This document shows positions 35,124 to 43,680 of a stretch of DNA of 46,818 bases, piece after piece; the first letter of the stretch is position 1; each line of letters starts with the position of its first letter. The position numbers and the translations under genes were made by a program. The notes below the pieces were generated by a model. That model did no database searches. It saw only the letters and a program-made list of their open reading frames with translations, and was not told where the DNA came from. Source of the DNA: JANXVV01 sp038230975 (GTDB taxonomy: Bacteria; Planctomycetota; Phycisphaerae; Tepidisphaerales; Tepidisphaeraceae). The stretch lies in assembly GCA_038230975.1 (NCBI GenBank), contig JBBRMF010000006.1, positions 1 to 46,818 of the forward strand, given 5' to 3'.

Positions 35124-36818
35124 CTAAGCCGCGAGCGGTGGAGGAAGGTTCATTTGGTGCTTTTCATTGACGGTAAACCAGAAGGTGCTGCCGGTTCCAA
35201 GATTGCTTTCCACGCGGATGGTTCCACCGTAAGTTTCGATAATGCTCTTGACCGTCGTGAGGCCGACACCTTTTCCGGCCACCGCCTGAATTTGCGGCCC
35301 TTTGCCACGGCGGAAGACGTTGAACACCTTATCGATATCCACAGGATCGATGCCGACCCCGGTATCACGGACGTAAAACTCAGTGAGTCGCCCGTTCGAT
35401 CGGCACCCGACGTGAATCTCTCTTCGAGAACCGCTGCCCATATATTTGATCGCGTTGTCGATGAGGTTTTGAAAGACCTGGCGCAACCGCGCTTTTTCGC
35501 ATTGGAGTGCCGGCAATCGCCCGTCTATCAACAACTCGATCTGCTGATTTTTCAAATCGGATTCAAAGATTCCGGCGATGTCATTCACGAGCGGCTCAAG
35601 CTCAATGTTTTCAATCTTTTCGCGGCTGGTCTTGATACGGGATAAATCGAGCAATTCGGAAATCAGGTCGGTTTCCACTTGTACATTTTTTTGAATGCGC
35701 TCCAGTCGATGAACGACATCATCATCAAACTTCTCGCGATTCTTCATCAAGAGCATTGTCGCCATGCCACTGATATTCCGTAATGGGGCGTTCAAATCGT
35801 GGCTGACGGCACGAAGGAAGTCTTCCTTCTCCGCCATCTCGCGATTCAATTGTTGATTGGCGGCCTCGAGCTGCGCGGTACGTTCCCGCACATTTTTTTC
35901 CAGGCCGGCGTTCACGGATTCTAACTTTGAATTGGCGGATTCCAGTTCCAGTTGCTGGCCGCGCACTTTTACAACCATCTCATTAAAAGACCGAGCCAAA
36001 GTTCCGATCAGGTCGGGGCGATGGATCGCCACTTGCGTATCCAGATCGCCCCTGGCAATTCTTTCGGTCGCGGCCATGAGTTGCCGGATCGGCAGGAAGA
36101 TGCGATGCACCAACGCAGTAGTCATCGGCAGACATAACACAACGCAGAAGATGCCCATCCCCGCGATGACGGTGTTGATGTGACGGAGCATCGCCTGTTC
36201 GCGCACTTGCGAGAGACCTACGACCACATAGCCAAGCAGCCGCGCAGGGTGCGTTGCGGTAGTTGCCGGGTTACCGGCCATCGACGCAAGAGGGTAAGTT
36301 GGGGATGAGGCCGATGTGTTAAACACGGGCGTCATCACCGCCAGATATTCGCCGAGCGCGGGGGAGTCTCCTTCCCTTACCTGCGTCAGATTCGACATGT
36401 TATGTCGCTGGAGTGAGACGATGTCCCATTGAAAATCCGGATCGCGGCTCGATAGTGCCATGGATTGGCCATGGGCATCGAGAAAAGCCACAAAAACTAT
36501 GTTTTGTGCTTTGAGCAGATCGAGCCCAACACGTTTGAGTTCCTCGTGATTCTGCTCTTCCATGGACGATTTGGTAGCCAATGAAAGCGCAAACGAAATC
36601 TGCCTGGCCTGGTCCCCCATGATGTTCGCGACGCGCCGGCTGCCCAGCGAACTAAACAACCAGCAGCTCGTTCCGAGCACCAGCAGCAACACGAACATGA
36701 AGGCGAAGATCAGCTTCGCCTGCAAACCGATCTGGGTTGGCCAATGAAGATTGCGTCCGCTGGCTGTGGACCGGCGGACGGGAAGAAGACTCTCGGAATG
36801 TGTCGACGACGATTCCAT
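35124..36818 (-). CDS. Membrane sensor histidine kinase (HAMP-HisKA-HATPase)
   Basis: A 564-residue sensor kinase. TM1 at about 34-56, an extracytoplasmic sensing region of about 150 residues with no recognised fold, TM2 at about 215-238, HAMP at about 238-292 (PIRQLMAATERIARGDLDTQ), a coiled coil (about 292-330), phospho-acceptor His340 in AVSHDLNAPLRNISG, then the ATP-binding domain with N-box QNLIDNAIKY, G1 DTGVGI and G2 GKGVGLTTVK. All catalytic motifs are intact. The LNAPLRNI H-box is the type seen in phytochrome-like and Rcp1-partner kinases. It heads an operon with two receiver proteins, giving a likely path from an envelope signal to c-di-GMP. Confidence 0.93.
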   Translation of the reverse strand: MESSSTHSESLLPVRRSTASGRNLHWPTQIGLQAKLIFAFMFVLLLVLGTSCWLFSSLGSRRVANIMGDQARQISFALSLATKSSMEEQNHEELKRVGLDLLKAQNIVFVAFLDAHGQSMALSSRDPDFQWDIVSLQRHNMSNLTQVREGDSPALGEYLAVMTPVFNTSASSPTYPLASMAGNPATTATHPARLLGYVVVGLSQVREQAMLRHINTVIAGMGIFCVVLCLPMTTALVHRIFLPIRQLMAATERIARGDLDTQVAIHRPDLIGTLARSFNEMVVKVRGQQLELESANSKLESVNAGLEKNVRERTAQLEAANQQLNREMAEKEDFLRAVSHDLNAPLRNISGMATMLLMKNREKFDDDVVHRLERIQKNVQVETDLISELLDLSRIKTSREKIENIELEPLVNDIAGIFESDLKNQQIELLIDGRLPALQCEKARLRQVFQNLIDNAIKYMGSGSRREIHVGCRSNGRLTEFYVRDTGVGIDPVDIDKVFNVFRRGKGPQIQAVAGKGVGLTTVKSIIETYGGTIRVESNLGTGSTFWFTVNEKHQMNLPPPLAA

Positions 36819-37017
36819 GTGCGGCGGAGACGGTTCGCCATCGTGTCATCGTCGCCATGGGACAGGGGGTTAAGTTATTGACCAGAGAGAATGCGAAAGC
36901 GGCGAGCGGTGGGGCTGGCAAAGAAGTTTGACGGAGCATGGGCTACTCTCCAATTCTTACCAGTCCGATTGTTAGAAGAACTTTGGTTTGGATTTACTTC
37001 AAGTGATGGACATTCAA

Positions 37018-37036
37018 CACGGGCTGGAAGCCCGTG
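37018..37036. repeat. Short GC-rich hairpin
   Basis: CACGGGCT and AGCCCGTG form an 8-bp perfect stem with a 3-base loop in the 256-base gap between the kinase gene and the lipoprotein gene. There is no T-run on either strand, so intrinsic termination is doubtful. It resembles a REP-type unit. Confidence 0.55.
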
Positions 37037-37074
37037 CCACTGGAGAGGGTCAATATAAAGTATCGGCTGTGCGA

Positions 37075-38322
37075 TTATCGGACGCGCACGGTCAGGGTCA
37101 CAGGTCTATGAATCGTCCCGGGAATTTCCACGAGCACATGCCCGTTTGCCAATCGGGTGGATCGGTCGATGTAGCGGCCTTCCACATTGGCAAGAACCTG
37201 ACCCGTTGGCAGTCCTGCAATTTCAATGACGGGACGAACCAGCTTGGCGGTCCGCGGCGTGAGGGTAACCTCCATTTTCAGGCCATTTGCCTTTAACTGA
37301 TACGCCCCCGTCGTCTCTTCATATCCATCGTTGTTTCGATCGCCTGGAGTATTTCGCTCGACGCGGCCCCATTCTTCAGCCACGGAAATTTCGGCAGGCG
37401 ACGATTGCTGTTCGCCCAATATCACCTGTTCGGCGGTCGGCAATTCCGTTACCGGTTCATATCGGCCATCCTTGTATCCACGACCGTCGCAATAGATTGT
37501 CCAGAAATGCTTCCCATCGCCGCTTACCAGGCGCAGCCTGAGTTCATTGGATTCCTCGACTTGCCAGCCTTGCGGATCCCCTTCCGGCATTGGAATACGC
37601 AGCTTGAACGAGCCCGGTTTTTCGATGACGGTCGCAAAACCTCGCCGCCGAATTGTCCATGCATCACCGGCCTGATTGGATTCTGGCACGAGCGATTTGA
37701 CGTTATCGAATAGCAGCACATCGTCGCACCATGCGGTCGCGGCATCGGGTTTGAATCGCAGAATGCCCACCTCGCGCGGCACGTTTGCGTTCGGATCGGA
37801 AAGTGGGGTTAAATCCAGCATGACCGGTGTCCATCGACGACTGGAAAGCGCAACGCTTCGACTCAAAATCACTTTCCCATCCACTTCGTAGGAAACCCGC
37901 ACGCTCGTATTTTCCCGCGAGATGAAGTATCCCCCCGCCAACGTCCATTGCCCCGGAAAATCGCCAGCGGCAAGTAGCGCGTTGAGCTTTACGATAAAGC
38001 CGTCGCCGTGACCGGAAACTTGAAGCGACCCATTTCCTGTGTGCGCGACGGCAGGGTCCAAAATCGTCGAGGAACTGTTTCCAACAAACGTTAGGTCGCT
38101 CAGCGATTCGAAATCCAGTAGTACGCGGAAGGGTGTGCCAACGAAGCTGGATTCTGCTTTGATGAGTTGCACACCAATGGGTTCGCCAGATCGTTTGGGA
38201 GGGGCGAGGGATTCGGTACAACCGGGGATTGCGAGGATGAGGAAGAGGCTAAGCCGCGAAGCGGATGGAAACTTAACGGTTTGAGATATGGGATTTTTTG
38301 GAAGTCGATTTCGAATGTTCAT
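37075..38322 (-). CDS. Putative lipoprotein, beta-sandwich/carbohydrate-binding-like
   Basis: A 415-residue protein with a signal peptide and lipobox ending IPGC (Cys35). The mature N-terminal half (about 60-225) has the jelly-roll pattern of carbohydrate-binding modules: FRVLLDFESLSDLTFVG, HTGNGSLQVSGHG, RWTPVMLDLTPLSD, DDVLLFDNVKSLVP. The second half (about 230-415) is beta-rich with a conserved-looking WTIYCDGRGYKDGRYEP. No catalytic motif is visible. It lies downstream of a PDZ lipoprotein gene (77-base gap) on the same strand and may share a transcript with it. Confidence 0.78.
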   Translation of the reverse strand: MNIRNRLPKNPISQTVKFPSASRLSLFLILAIPGCTESLAPPKRSGEPIGVQLIKAESSFVGTPFRVLLDFESLSDLTFVGNSSSTILDPAVAHTGNGSLQVSGHGDGFIVKLNALLAAGDFPGQWTLAGGYFISRENTSVRVSYEVDGKVILSRSVALSSRRWTPVMLDLTPLSDPNANVPREVGILRFKPDAATAWCDDVLLFDNVKSLVPESNQAGDAWTIRRRGFATVIEKPGSFKLRIPMPEGDPQGWQVEESNELRLRLVSGDGKHFWTIYCDGRGYKDGRYEPVTELPTAEQVILGEQQSSPAEISVAEEWGRVERNTPGDRNNDGYEETTGAYQLKANGLKMEVTLTPRTAKLVRPVIEIAGLPTGQVLANVEGRYIDRSTRLANGHVLVEIPGTIHRPVTLTVRVR

Positions 38323-38399
38323 AATTCAGCGCCCGAGAAAGTGGAATTCCGAAGACATTGGAATTTACGACAAATGGAAATGAATGCAATGCCGGGAAT

Positions 38400-39659
38400 T
38401 TACTCCGGCACAAGTTCGATGGACAGGTTGGTTTGCTTGCCTTGGCGCAGAATTCGCATCGCGGTCTTCCCCGCGCGATTGGAGATTGCCGCGGCAAAGC
38501 TGGCCGGGTCACCCACGGGTTCATCGGCGACGGAAAGAATCAAATCTCCTCGTTGCAGATCACCGCGCGCCGCTGCGGAATCAGGGCGGACTTCTTCCAC
38601 GCGCAAGGCCGGCTGAAGCCCGAGGTCTGCCCATTGATCGCGCGCCGGGTCATTGCGCTGAACCTCGCGCACCATGACTCCGAGAGCCGCGCGTTTCACA
38701 CGTCCGTTAAGCACGAGTTGCTTGACAGTCGGTTTGCAGGCTCCGGCGCTTAAGAACTGGCCGTATCGGGCAAAGCCCGAGACCGAGCCATCGATTTGTA
38801 CGACGATGCCGGCGATATCTCGCTGGCCACCGGTCCAGAGCATTAATTTCGCGCCGGCGCTGTTGGGCGCAAGCAGCAAGATCATCGACCCGTCTTCTGG
38901 TCGAGCGGTGTTTAGCTTCAACGCTTTGCCGGAAGAGGCGGGGAGTTTCAGAACCGTTAGATTTGTCTGTTTATCTGACGCGACAAAGGTGGCAAACACC
39001 ACCGGATTTTCACCCACGCTGGCCCGAACGCCTTCACCCACCGTCTCTTTTTCAAGATACAACGGCACGAGCACATGGCCGGAATCATCGAATATCAGGC
39101 CGACGTTGTTGGGTGCAAAAGCACTCGCCGGTTGAACCGATAACTGAGGAGGTCCCCCCAGGGTCACATGGCCGTCCTGCAGTCCGCCGCCGGTTTGAAT
39201 CTGCAGAACCGAAGGAGCGCCTCGACCGGACGATTCGATGACGATCGTATTATTTCCAGGCTCCTGGGTAATGCGCCAGGGCGAGGGCGGCTCACCCGAT
39301 ACCGGCGCGGTGGGGCTTGCCGCCTGGGTTGTCGCGGTAATGCGAGTGCCGATGTGACTGGGTTTTCCCTGCTGGATATTCTGGCGATCCTGCTCCAGCT
39401 TTTCGCGCACTTGAGCGGCAAGTTGGCCGCCCCATTTATCGATCGGATTATCCCTTGCGGCGGTCTCGCTCAACCACCTGGGGAGAGGCAGTTGCAGTCG
39501 TACGACACCGCGCTGAACGTCTTGATAGACCGACTTTGTCTCGCGGCTCATTTGATCGAGCAGCGCGTGTGAACTGGATGACGACGGTTCTTGCCCGCAG
39601 GCCGTCAACGCCATCAGGCTGATGACAAAGTAAAGAATACAAGTGCGACGAAAATCCAT
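38400..39659 (-). CDS. HtrA-like PDZ lipoprotein with degenerate protease fold
   Basis: A 419-residue lipoprotein (lipobox LTAC, Cys21). Residues about 40-110 include a Gln/Arg-rich helix, and 175-320 follow the order of a trypsin-like DegP/HtrA domain: GLIFDDSGHVLVPLYL matches the strand that normally carries the catalytic His, ASDKQTNLTVLKLP matches the Asp strand, and SAGACKPTVKQL occupies the position of the Ser motif. In each, the catalytic residue seems to be lost or changed (His to Tyr, Asp to Asn, GNSGG to GACK), so it is probably not an active serine protease. A PDZ domain with RGDLILSVADEPVGD occupies about 325-419. It may be a scaffold or sensor that binds peptide ends. It lies 168 bases after the anti-sigma gene. 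Confidence 0.8.
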   Translation of the reverse strand: MDFRRTCILYFVISLMALTACGQEPSSSSSHALLDQMSRETKSVYQDVQRGVVRLQLPLPRWLSETAARDNPIDKWGGQLAAQVREKLEQDRQNIQQGKPSHIGTRITATTQAASPTAPVSGEPPSPWRITQEPGNNTIVIESSGRGAPSVLQIQTGGGLQDGHVTLGGPPQLSVQPASAFAPNNVGLIFDDSGHVLVPLYLEKETVGEGVRASVGENPVVFATFVASDKQTNLTVLKLPASSGKALKLNTARPEDGSMILLLAPNSAGAKLMLWTGGQRDIAGIVVQIDGSVSGFARYGQFLSAGACKPTVKQLVLNGRVKRAALGVMVREVQRNDPARDQWADLGLQPALRVEEVRPDSAAARGDLQRGDLILSVADEPVGDPASFAAAISNRAGKTAMRILRQGKQTNLSIELVPE

Positions 39660-39697
39660 AAAAATCAGGAGAAGGTTATTCGATGTGCATCATGTGG

Positions 39698-39745
39698 CAC
39701 GAACAGGATTTTGGTGCCACAGGTCGCGCTACTCCGAGACCTGTG
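39698..39745. repeat. Dispersed palindrome family 3, single arm
   Basis: A 48-base sequence, from CACGAACAGGATTTTGGTGC to TCCGAGACCTGTG, matches both arms of the full hairpin at 43681-43784, in the orientation of the right arm's complement. The second arm is degenerate here. It lies in the gap between the PDZ lipoprotein and anti-sigma genes. Confidence 0.75.
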
Positions 39746-39827
39746 CTGCGTCCTCGACAAGCCCAGTGTTCAATCGCGACCAATGACTCACCCATAAAAG
39801 CACTGGCAAAATATCCGGACCACCATT

Positions 39828-40400
39828 TTAAAATCGATCGGCGACCACGATGGCAGCGCCTTCCTGCATTTGGCGTTGACGTTCCTGCCATTGCGCAAGA
39901 TCCTGGCTGAACTCGCGGGCCTTTTCCAGCGAATCAAAATTCTGAACGGCCGTCACTTTACCGGCTCCGTCGGTCAGAGCCACCTGATAGCTGACGATCG
40001 CTTCCACCTTCGGCCCGGCGGCAACCCGCACCGCATTATGATCGAGGGGCGCGTTCGCCACCGTTTTTCCCTTGCCACCCAACTGCCATCCCGCGAAAAA
40101 GCTGATGGCGATACACGCGGCGATTCCAATGGCAATTCGAAGCGGGCGAAAAATTCGCGATCGTCTTGGCAAACTCGCCAACACACGGTTCGCAAAACGG
40201 TTGGTTTCATCCGTCGTTGGCTCCAGCGACGCAAACAGTTGCATGCGCCATTGCTGCTCGAGAAGAATGCCTTCAAGTGCGGATGCCAGTTCCGGTTCAA
40301 CGGCCAGCCGGGCGCGCAATGCTGCCATTTCCGCAGCCGGAAGCGCACGGTCCGCAAAGCTCTCCAACGATTCAAGATCCTCATCCACCATCGTCATCAC
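39828..40400 (-). CDS. Putative anti-sigma factor, single TM
   Basis: A 190-residue protein. The cytoplasmic N-terminal part (1-80) is helical and acidic, with DEDLESLESFADRALP and ARLAVEPELASALEGIL, as in membrane anti-sigma proteins; no zinc-binding HxxxCxxC motif is seen. One TM helix spans about 87-107, followed by an extracytoplasmic domain. Its start codon overlaps the end of the ECF sigma gene by 4 bases (ATGA), the usual arrangement for a sigma and its regulator. By context it should hold the sigma at the membrane until a signal acts on the outer part. No homology beyond this is claimed. Confidence 0.78.
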   Translation of the reverse strand: MMTMVDEDLESLESFADRALPAAEMAALRARLAVEPELASALEGILLEQQWRMQLFASLEPTTDETNRFANRVLASLPRRSRIFRPLRIAIGIAACIAISFFAGWQLGGKGKTVANAPLDHNAVRVAAGPKVEAIVSYQVALTDGAGKVTAVQNFDSLEKAREFSQDLAQWQERQRQMQEGAAIVVADRF

Positions 40401-40918
40401 TGACCTCGTCTACGATCCTCACTTACGTCCACAAAAGCCTTCAGTTTTTCGGCCAATTGCCGTCGCCCGCGATGCAGCCAGGTCTTCACTTGCGGGATGG
40501 TCACCTCTAATACTTCGGCGATCTGGTCGTACGACATATTTTCGTATTCACAAAGGACCAGCGCGGCTCGAAAATGTTCCGGCAACTGATCGATCGCCAG
40601 GCGGACTTTGGCGATGAGTTCCGCATCGAGCATTTCGCGGCCTGGCGATTCAGCTCGGCCGGGATGATCGTCGGCCACCATGGTCATGCGCGGCTGTCGA
40701 AGGAGCCTCAGGGCCTCATTGACCACTGATCGCCGCATCAGCCCACCCGGTTGCCGCCAGTCATAGCGGTCCCGGTGCTGGTACAAATTCATCACTGCCT
40801 GCTGAACGACATCTTCGGCAGAGGCGCGATTCCCAACGATCGCCCGGGCGATGGCCAGGAGCCGACGCGAATGCAGGCTGACGGCCCGCTCGAAAAGTTC
40901 ATCGGTCGTCTCCTCCAT
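40397..40918 (-). CDS. ECF-type RNA polymerase sigma factor
   Basis: A 173-residue sigma-70 family factor of the extracytoplasmic-function group. Region 2 at about 5-75 (FERAVSLHSRRLLAIARAIV and DVVQQAVMNLYQHRDRYDW) and region 4 at about 118-165 (LPEHFRAALVLCEYENMSYD and IPQVKTWLHRGRRQLAEKL) are both intact. The ATG at 40918 is preferred because the longer frame adds 117 residues of intergenic sequence and includes none of the fold. The stop overlaps the start of the anti-sigma gene. A 202-base gap separates it from the divergent membrane gene, where autoregulatory promoters could lie; I cannot identify an ECF -35 motif with confidence. Confidence 0.92.
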   Translation of the reverse strand: MEETTDELFERAVSLHSRRLLAIARAIVGNRASAEDVVQQAVMNLYQHRDRYDWRQPGGLMRRSVVNEALRLLRQPRMTMVADDHPGRAESPGREMLDAELIAKVRLAIDQLPEHFRAALVLCEYENMSYDQIAEVLEVTIPQVKTWLHRGRRQLAEKLKAFVDVSEDRRRGQ

Positions 40919-41120
40919 CGGTGGAATCAAACGCTTCCTTTCCTGTCCATGCGCGGTTTCGAGTGAAGTTGCAACGATACGACCATTACTTCTATGAAAG
41001 TAATGTCGCCGATGTGCAATCGGTTTGCCAATCCCGACCTTCTGAACAACGGTGTTGTGCAAAGTTTGCTCATGAGGGTTGGCCTGACTTCCCTGCCAAA
41101 TACTACTACACTGATCGACG

Positions 41121-41810
41121 ATGAACGAGCCAGTCGACCCGACACCACCGCCAACCGAATCCCCCCCCCGCGCCTTCACGCAAGGAGTTGGCACGGTCTT
41201 CCAATTCGTGGGAGTCATGCTGTTTTTGGCCATGATGAGCGTTTGCTGCCTGAGCAGCCTGCTGAGCAAAGATTTTGCGTCGCGACCTGATCGCGTGGAG
41301 ATTGGATGGCATTTTCCCGGCGATCCACCCGATGCACCAAGCTACTCTTATGCAAGGGCCATGACGATTTCGATCACGCTCGGTGTATTCTTTGGCCTGG
41401 CGTTGGCAGGTGTTGGGCTGGGATTACAGGCGCAGCGGAGAGGCGCGCCGTGGGTTGGAGTGATTGTCACGGGAATCGCCAGTTGCTTTTGGTTGATGCA
41501 GAGTGCCTTTGCGATTCACCCGCTTCGATCGGTTTGGTTGGCGATCCCAGCGATCGCGTTGACGGTGATTTTCGGCTTGCTGCTCATCCTGGCCGCGGGG
41601 GCTTTGAATGAAATGCTTCGGACACCGCCCGCACAGGGTCAAGAGATTTTGCCATCGGATTACAAGGTGCCCTACTCGCACGCGCATCAGGATCCGCCAG
41701 AAGTTCGACTGGCCCAGGAGCTCGCCCAACGCCGCGAGCGACTGGCAGTGCAGCAGAAAGAGCTCGAGGCGTTTGAAAAGAAGTTAAAGCGCAAGTTTGA
41801 AGAGAAATAA
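41121..41810 (+). CDS. Four-TM membrane protein of unknown function
   Basis: A 229-residue protein. A Pro-rich cytoplasmic start (residues 4-20) is followed by four likely TM helices (about 24-50, 82-105, 112-130, 137-160) and a cytoplasmic tail with a charged coiled coil (LAQRRERLAVQQKELEAFEK, about 200-222). I do not recognise a family. Its stop lies 19 bases before the secreted prenyltransferase-fold gene, so the two are probably one transcript. The start ATG has no strong ribosome site. Confidence 0.72.
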   Translation: MNEPVDPTPPPTESPPRAFTQGVGTVFQFVGVMLFLAMMSVCCLSSLLSKDFASRPDRVEIGWHFPGDPPDAPSYSYARAMTISITLGVFFGLALAGVGLGLQAQRRGAPWVGVIVTGIASCFWLMQSAFAIHPLRSVWLAIPAIALTVIFGLLLILAAGALNEMLRTPPAQGQEILPSDYKVPYSHAHQDPPEVRLAQELAQRRERLAVQQKELEAFEKKLKRKFEEK

Positions 41811-41829
41811 CATTTTAGAAGGTTATCCC

Positions 41830-43026
41830 ATGAAAAAAATAATCGTCCTTATCGCGATTGCCGCCGCTTCCACCGCAACTGCTCCGTGTCCGCTGCTTGC
41901 CGAGCCAGTGGCGGTGGTTCAAACGGATTCGACCGCTACCATTTCAAAAGCGCAGACCGCGATCGACAAAGCGTCGGCCTACCTTAAATCACAACAGCAG
42001 CCGGATGGGGGTTGGCAGAAGAATCAGGAACCGCCGGCTATGACCGCGTTAGTTTTGCGAGCGATGTTGCAAGGCGGCAAGTATGATGCGACCGACACGG
42101 ACATTAAAAAAGGACTCGAAAAGCTGCTTAGTTATCAGCTCGAAAACGGGGGCATTTTTAAAGACCTGTTGGGAACGTACAACACCGCCATTGCCATTAC
42201 CGCGCTCACCGCAACCCACAGTCCGCAGTATCAGGAACCGATCAACAAAGCGGTCAATTATCTAAAATCCCTTCAGTGGACGGATAGCATTCAAGGTCTT
42301 CCGAACGGTGGCAAAGTCGATGAGAACAACCCGAATATCGGCGGTTGGGGCTACAGCGCCAAGAAGGGTCGCGCCGATGGCAGCAATCTCCAGATGGCTC
42401 TTGAGGCACTGCACGAGTCGGGATTGAAGCAGGATGATCCGGCTTATCAGAACGCCCAGAAATTTCTGACGCGCATGCAAAATCTGTCGGAAACGAATGA
42501 TCAACCCTGGACGAGCAATGATGGTGGGTTCATCTACACACCTGGGAACAAAGGCGAAAGCATGGCCGGTGAGTACACCGATTCCAATGGCCGCCGACTG
42601 CTCCGCAGCTATGGATCGATGACTTACGCCGGCCTGAAAAGCATGATCTATGCGGGGTTGAAGAAAGACGATCCGCGCGTCAAAGCGGCGTGGGAATGGA
42701 TCGCGAAAAACTACACGGTCGATGAAAACCCGGGCATGCGTCTGAATGATCCGAAGAATGCCGAGAGTGGTCTGTACTATTATTACCAAACGATGGCCCG
42801 CGCTCTCCGCGTTTACGGCGAGCCAATCATCACCGACGCACAAGGCCATAAGCACGATTGGCGGATCGACCTCATTGAAAAGGTCGTGGCGATTCAGAAG
42901 CAAGACGGTAGCTGGCAAGGGCAGGAACGTTTCATGGAAGCCAATCCGGTGCTGGCGACTTGTTATTCGTTGATGGCCGTAGAGGAGGCGTTGGCCGATC
43001 TAAAAGAGCACCCGGTGGGGAAATAA
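41830..43026 (+). CDS. Secreted prenyltransferase/terpene-cyclase-fold repeat protein
   Basis: A 398-residue exported protein with a signal peptide (MKKIIVLIAIAAASTATA, cut near LLAEP at about 25). Then an alpha/alpha-toroid repeat typical of the squalene-cyclase/prenyltransferase superfamily: QPDGGWQKNQEPPAMTALVL, ENGGIFKDLLGTYNTAIAIT, IGGWGYS, NDGGFIYTPG and QDGSWQGQERFMEANPVLAT. The QW-type repeats are clear, but the DxDD catalytic motif of squalene-hopene cyclases is not seen, and secretion is inconsistent with a cytosolic or inner-membrane cyclase; so it probably binds rather than converts a ligand. I chose ATG 41830 (AAGG 7 bases before), which gives a clean signal. Known planctomycete relatives are uncharacterised. 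Confidence 0.83.
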   Translation: MKKIIVLIAIAAASTATAPCPLLAEPVAVVQTDSTATISKAQTAIDKASAYLKSQQQPDGGWQKNQEPPAMTALVLRAMLQGGKYDATDTDIKKGLEKLLSYQLENGGIFKDLLGTYNTAIAITALTATHSPQYQEPINKAVNYLKSLQWTDSIQGLPNGGKVDENNPNIGGWGYSAKKGRADGSNLQMALEALHESGLKQDDPAYQNAQKFLTRMQNLSETNDQPWTSNDGGFIYTPGNKGESMAGEYTDSNGRRLLRSYGSMTYAGLKSMIYAGLKKDDPRVKAAWEWIAKNYTVDENPGMRLNDPKNAESGLYYYYQTMARALRVYGEPIITDAQGHKHDWRIDLIEKVVAIQKQDGSWQGQERFMEANPVLATCYSLMAVEEALADLKEHPVGK

Positions 43027-43035
43027 CGAATGCGG

Positions 43036-43102
43036 GGTCGCGTGGGCGTCTCGCCCGCGCATTTTGAACCGAAGAAATGCACGGGCGAGACGCCCATGCC
43101 AC
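43036..43102. repeat. Dispersed palindrome family 2, copy B
   Basis: The best-preserved copy of the family. The left arm is GCGTGGGCGTCTCGCCCGCG with flanks and the right arm is GCACGGGCGAGACGCCCATG. It begins 10 bases past the stop of the prenyltransferase-fold gene. Like copy A it is followed by GCCATGGATTT, so the conserved unit is longer than the hairpin. Confidence 0.88.
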
Positions 43103-43126
43103 TTTTCGCGCCATGGATTTGACAAC

Positions 43127-43618
43127 ATGAATTTCGTGATTCGTCATCCTCCCGGTTATCCTCAGGACATGTCCCGCCCTCATATTAAAGATCGCCTCGC
43201 ACCTTATGGAATGTTGACTGCGGGTGTGATCATCATCCTGGCACGCCCGCTGATTCGCAGCGGGCCACTCGATGCGGTCGCAACGTTTGGTTGGTTGGCG
43301 ATCACGATGATCGTCGGCGTGGGGTTGATGGCACTCGGTTGTTGGATCACCGCGAAATTATTGGGAACGGTCTTTGGGGATGAGCGCGTTGCCTTCGTGA
43401 AACTGGCGGCCATCTTTTTGTTTCCGACGGCGATCGGCAGCCTCCTGCCACCCTGGTGGTCAAGCCTCGTCGCAACGGCTCTCTATTTTGGGCTTCTGCT
43501 ATGGCTTTTTGATTTGGAAGTTTACGAGGCCGCGGTTTTTGCACTGGTCATGATCTTCATTCGCTGGGGGATTTTCGCGGTGCTGCAACATGCGCCGAAT
43601 CTCTCTCGAATGATGTAA
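43127..43618 (+). CDS. Small polytopic membrane protein, unknown function
   Basis: About 163 residues with four to five likely TM helices: GMLTAGVIIILARPL, GWLAITMIVGVGLMALGCWI, KLAAIFLFPTAIGSLLPPWW, SLVATALYFGLLLWLFDLEV and AAVFALVMIFIRWGIFAVL. I do not recognise a family. The start is uncertain: ATG 43127 follows family-2 repeat sequence and has no ribosome site, while ATG 43169 has AGGA only one base before it. The longer frame from 43064 would read through the repeat and is unlikely. Confidence 0.68.
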   Translation: MNFVIRHPPGYPQDMSRPHIKDRLAPYGMLTAGVIIILARPLIRSGPLDAVATFGWLAITMIVGVGLMALGCWITAKLLGTVFGDERVAFVKLAAIFLFPTAIGSLLPPWWSSLVATALYFGLLLWLFDLEVYEAAVFALVMIFIRWGIFAVLQHAPNLSRMM

Positions 43619-43680
43619 GATGCTTAAAATCCATAGTAGTGATTGGCCACTCTTTAAAATCAGGGTTGTACGAAGTGGTC

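Noticed and set aside
41830..43026. Squalene-hopene cyclase
   Set aside because: The protein is about 400 residues instead of about 630, carries a signal peptide and lacks the DxDD motif.
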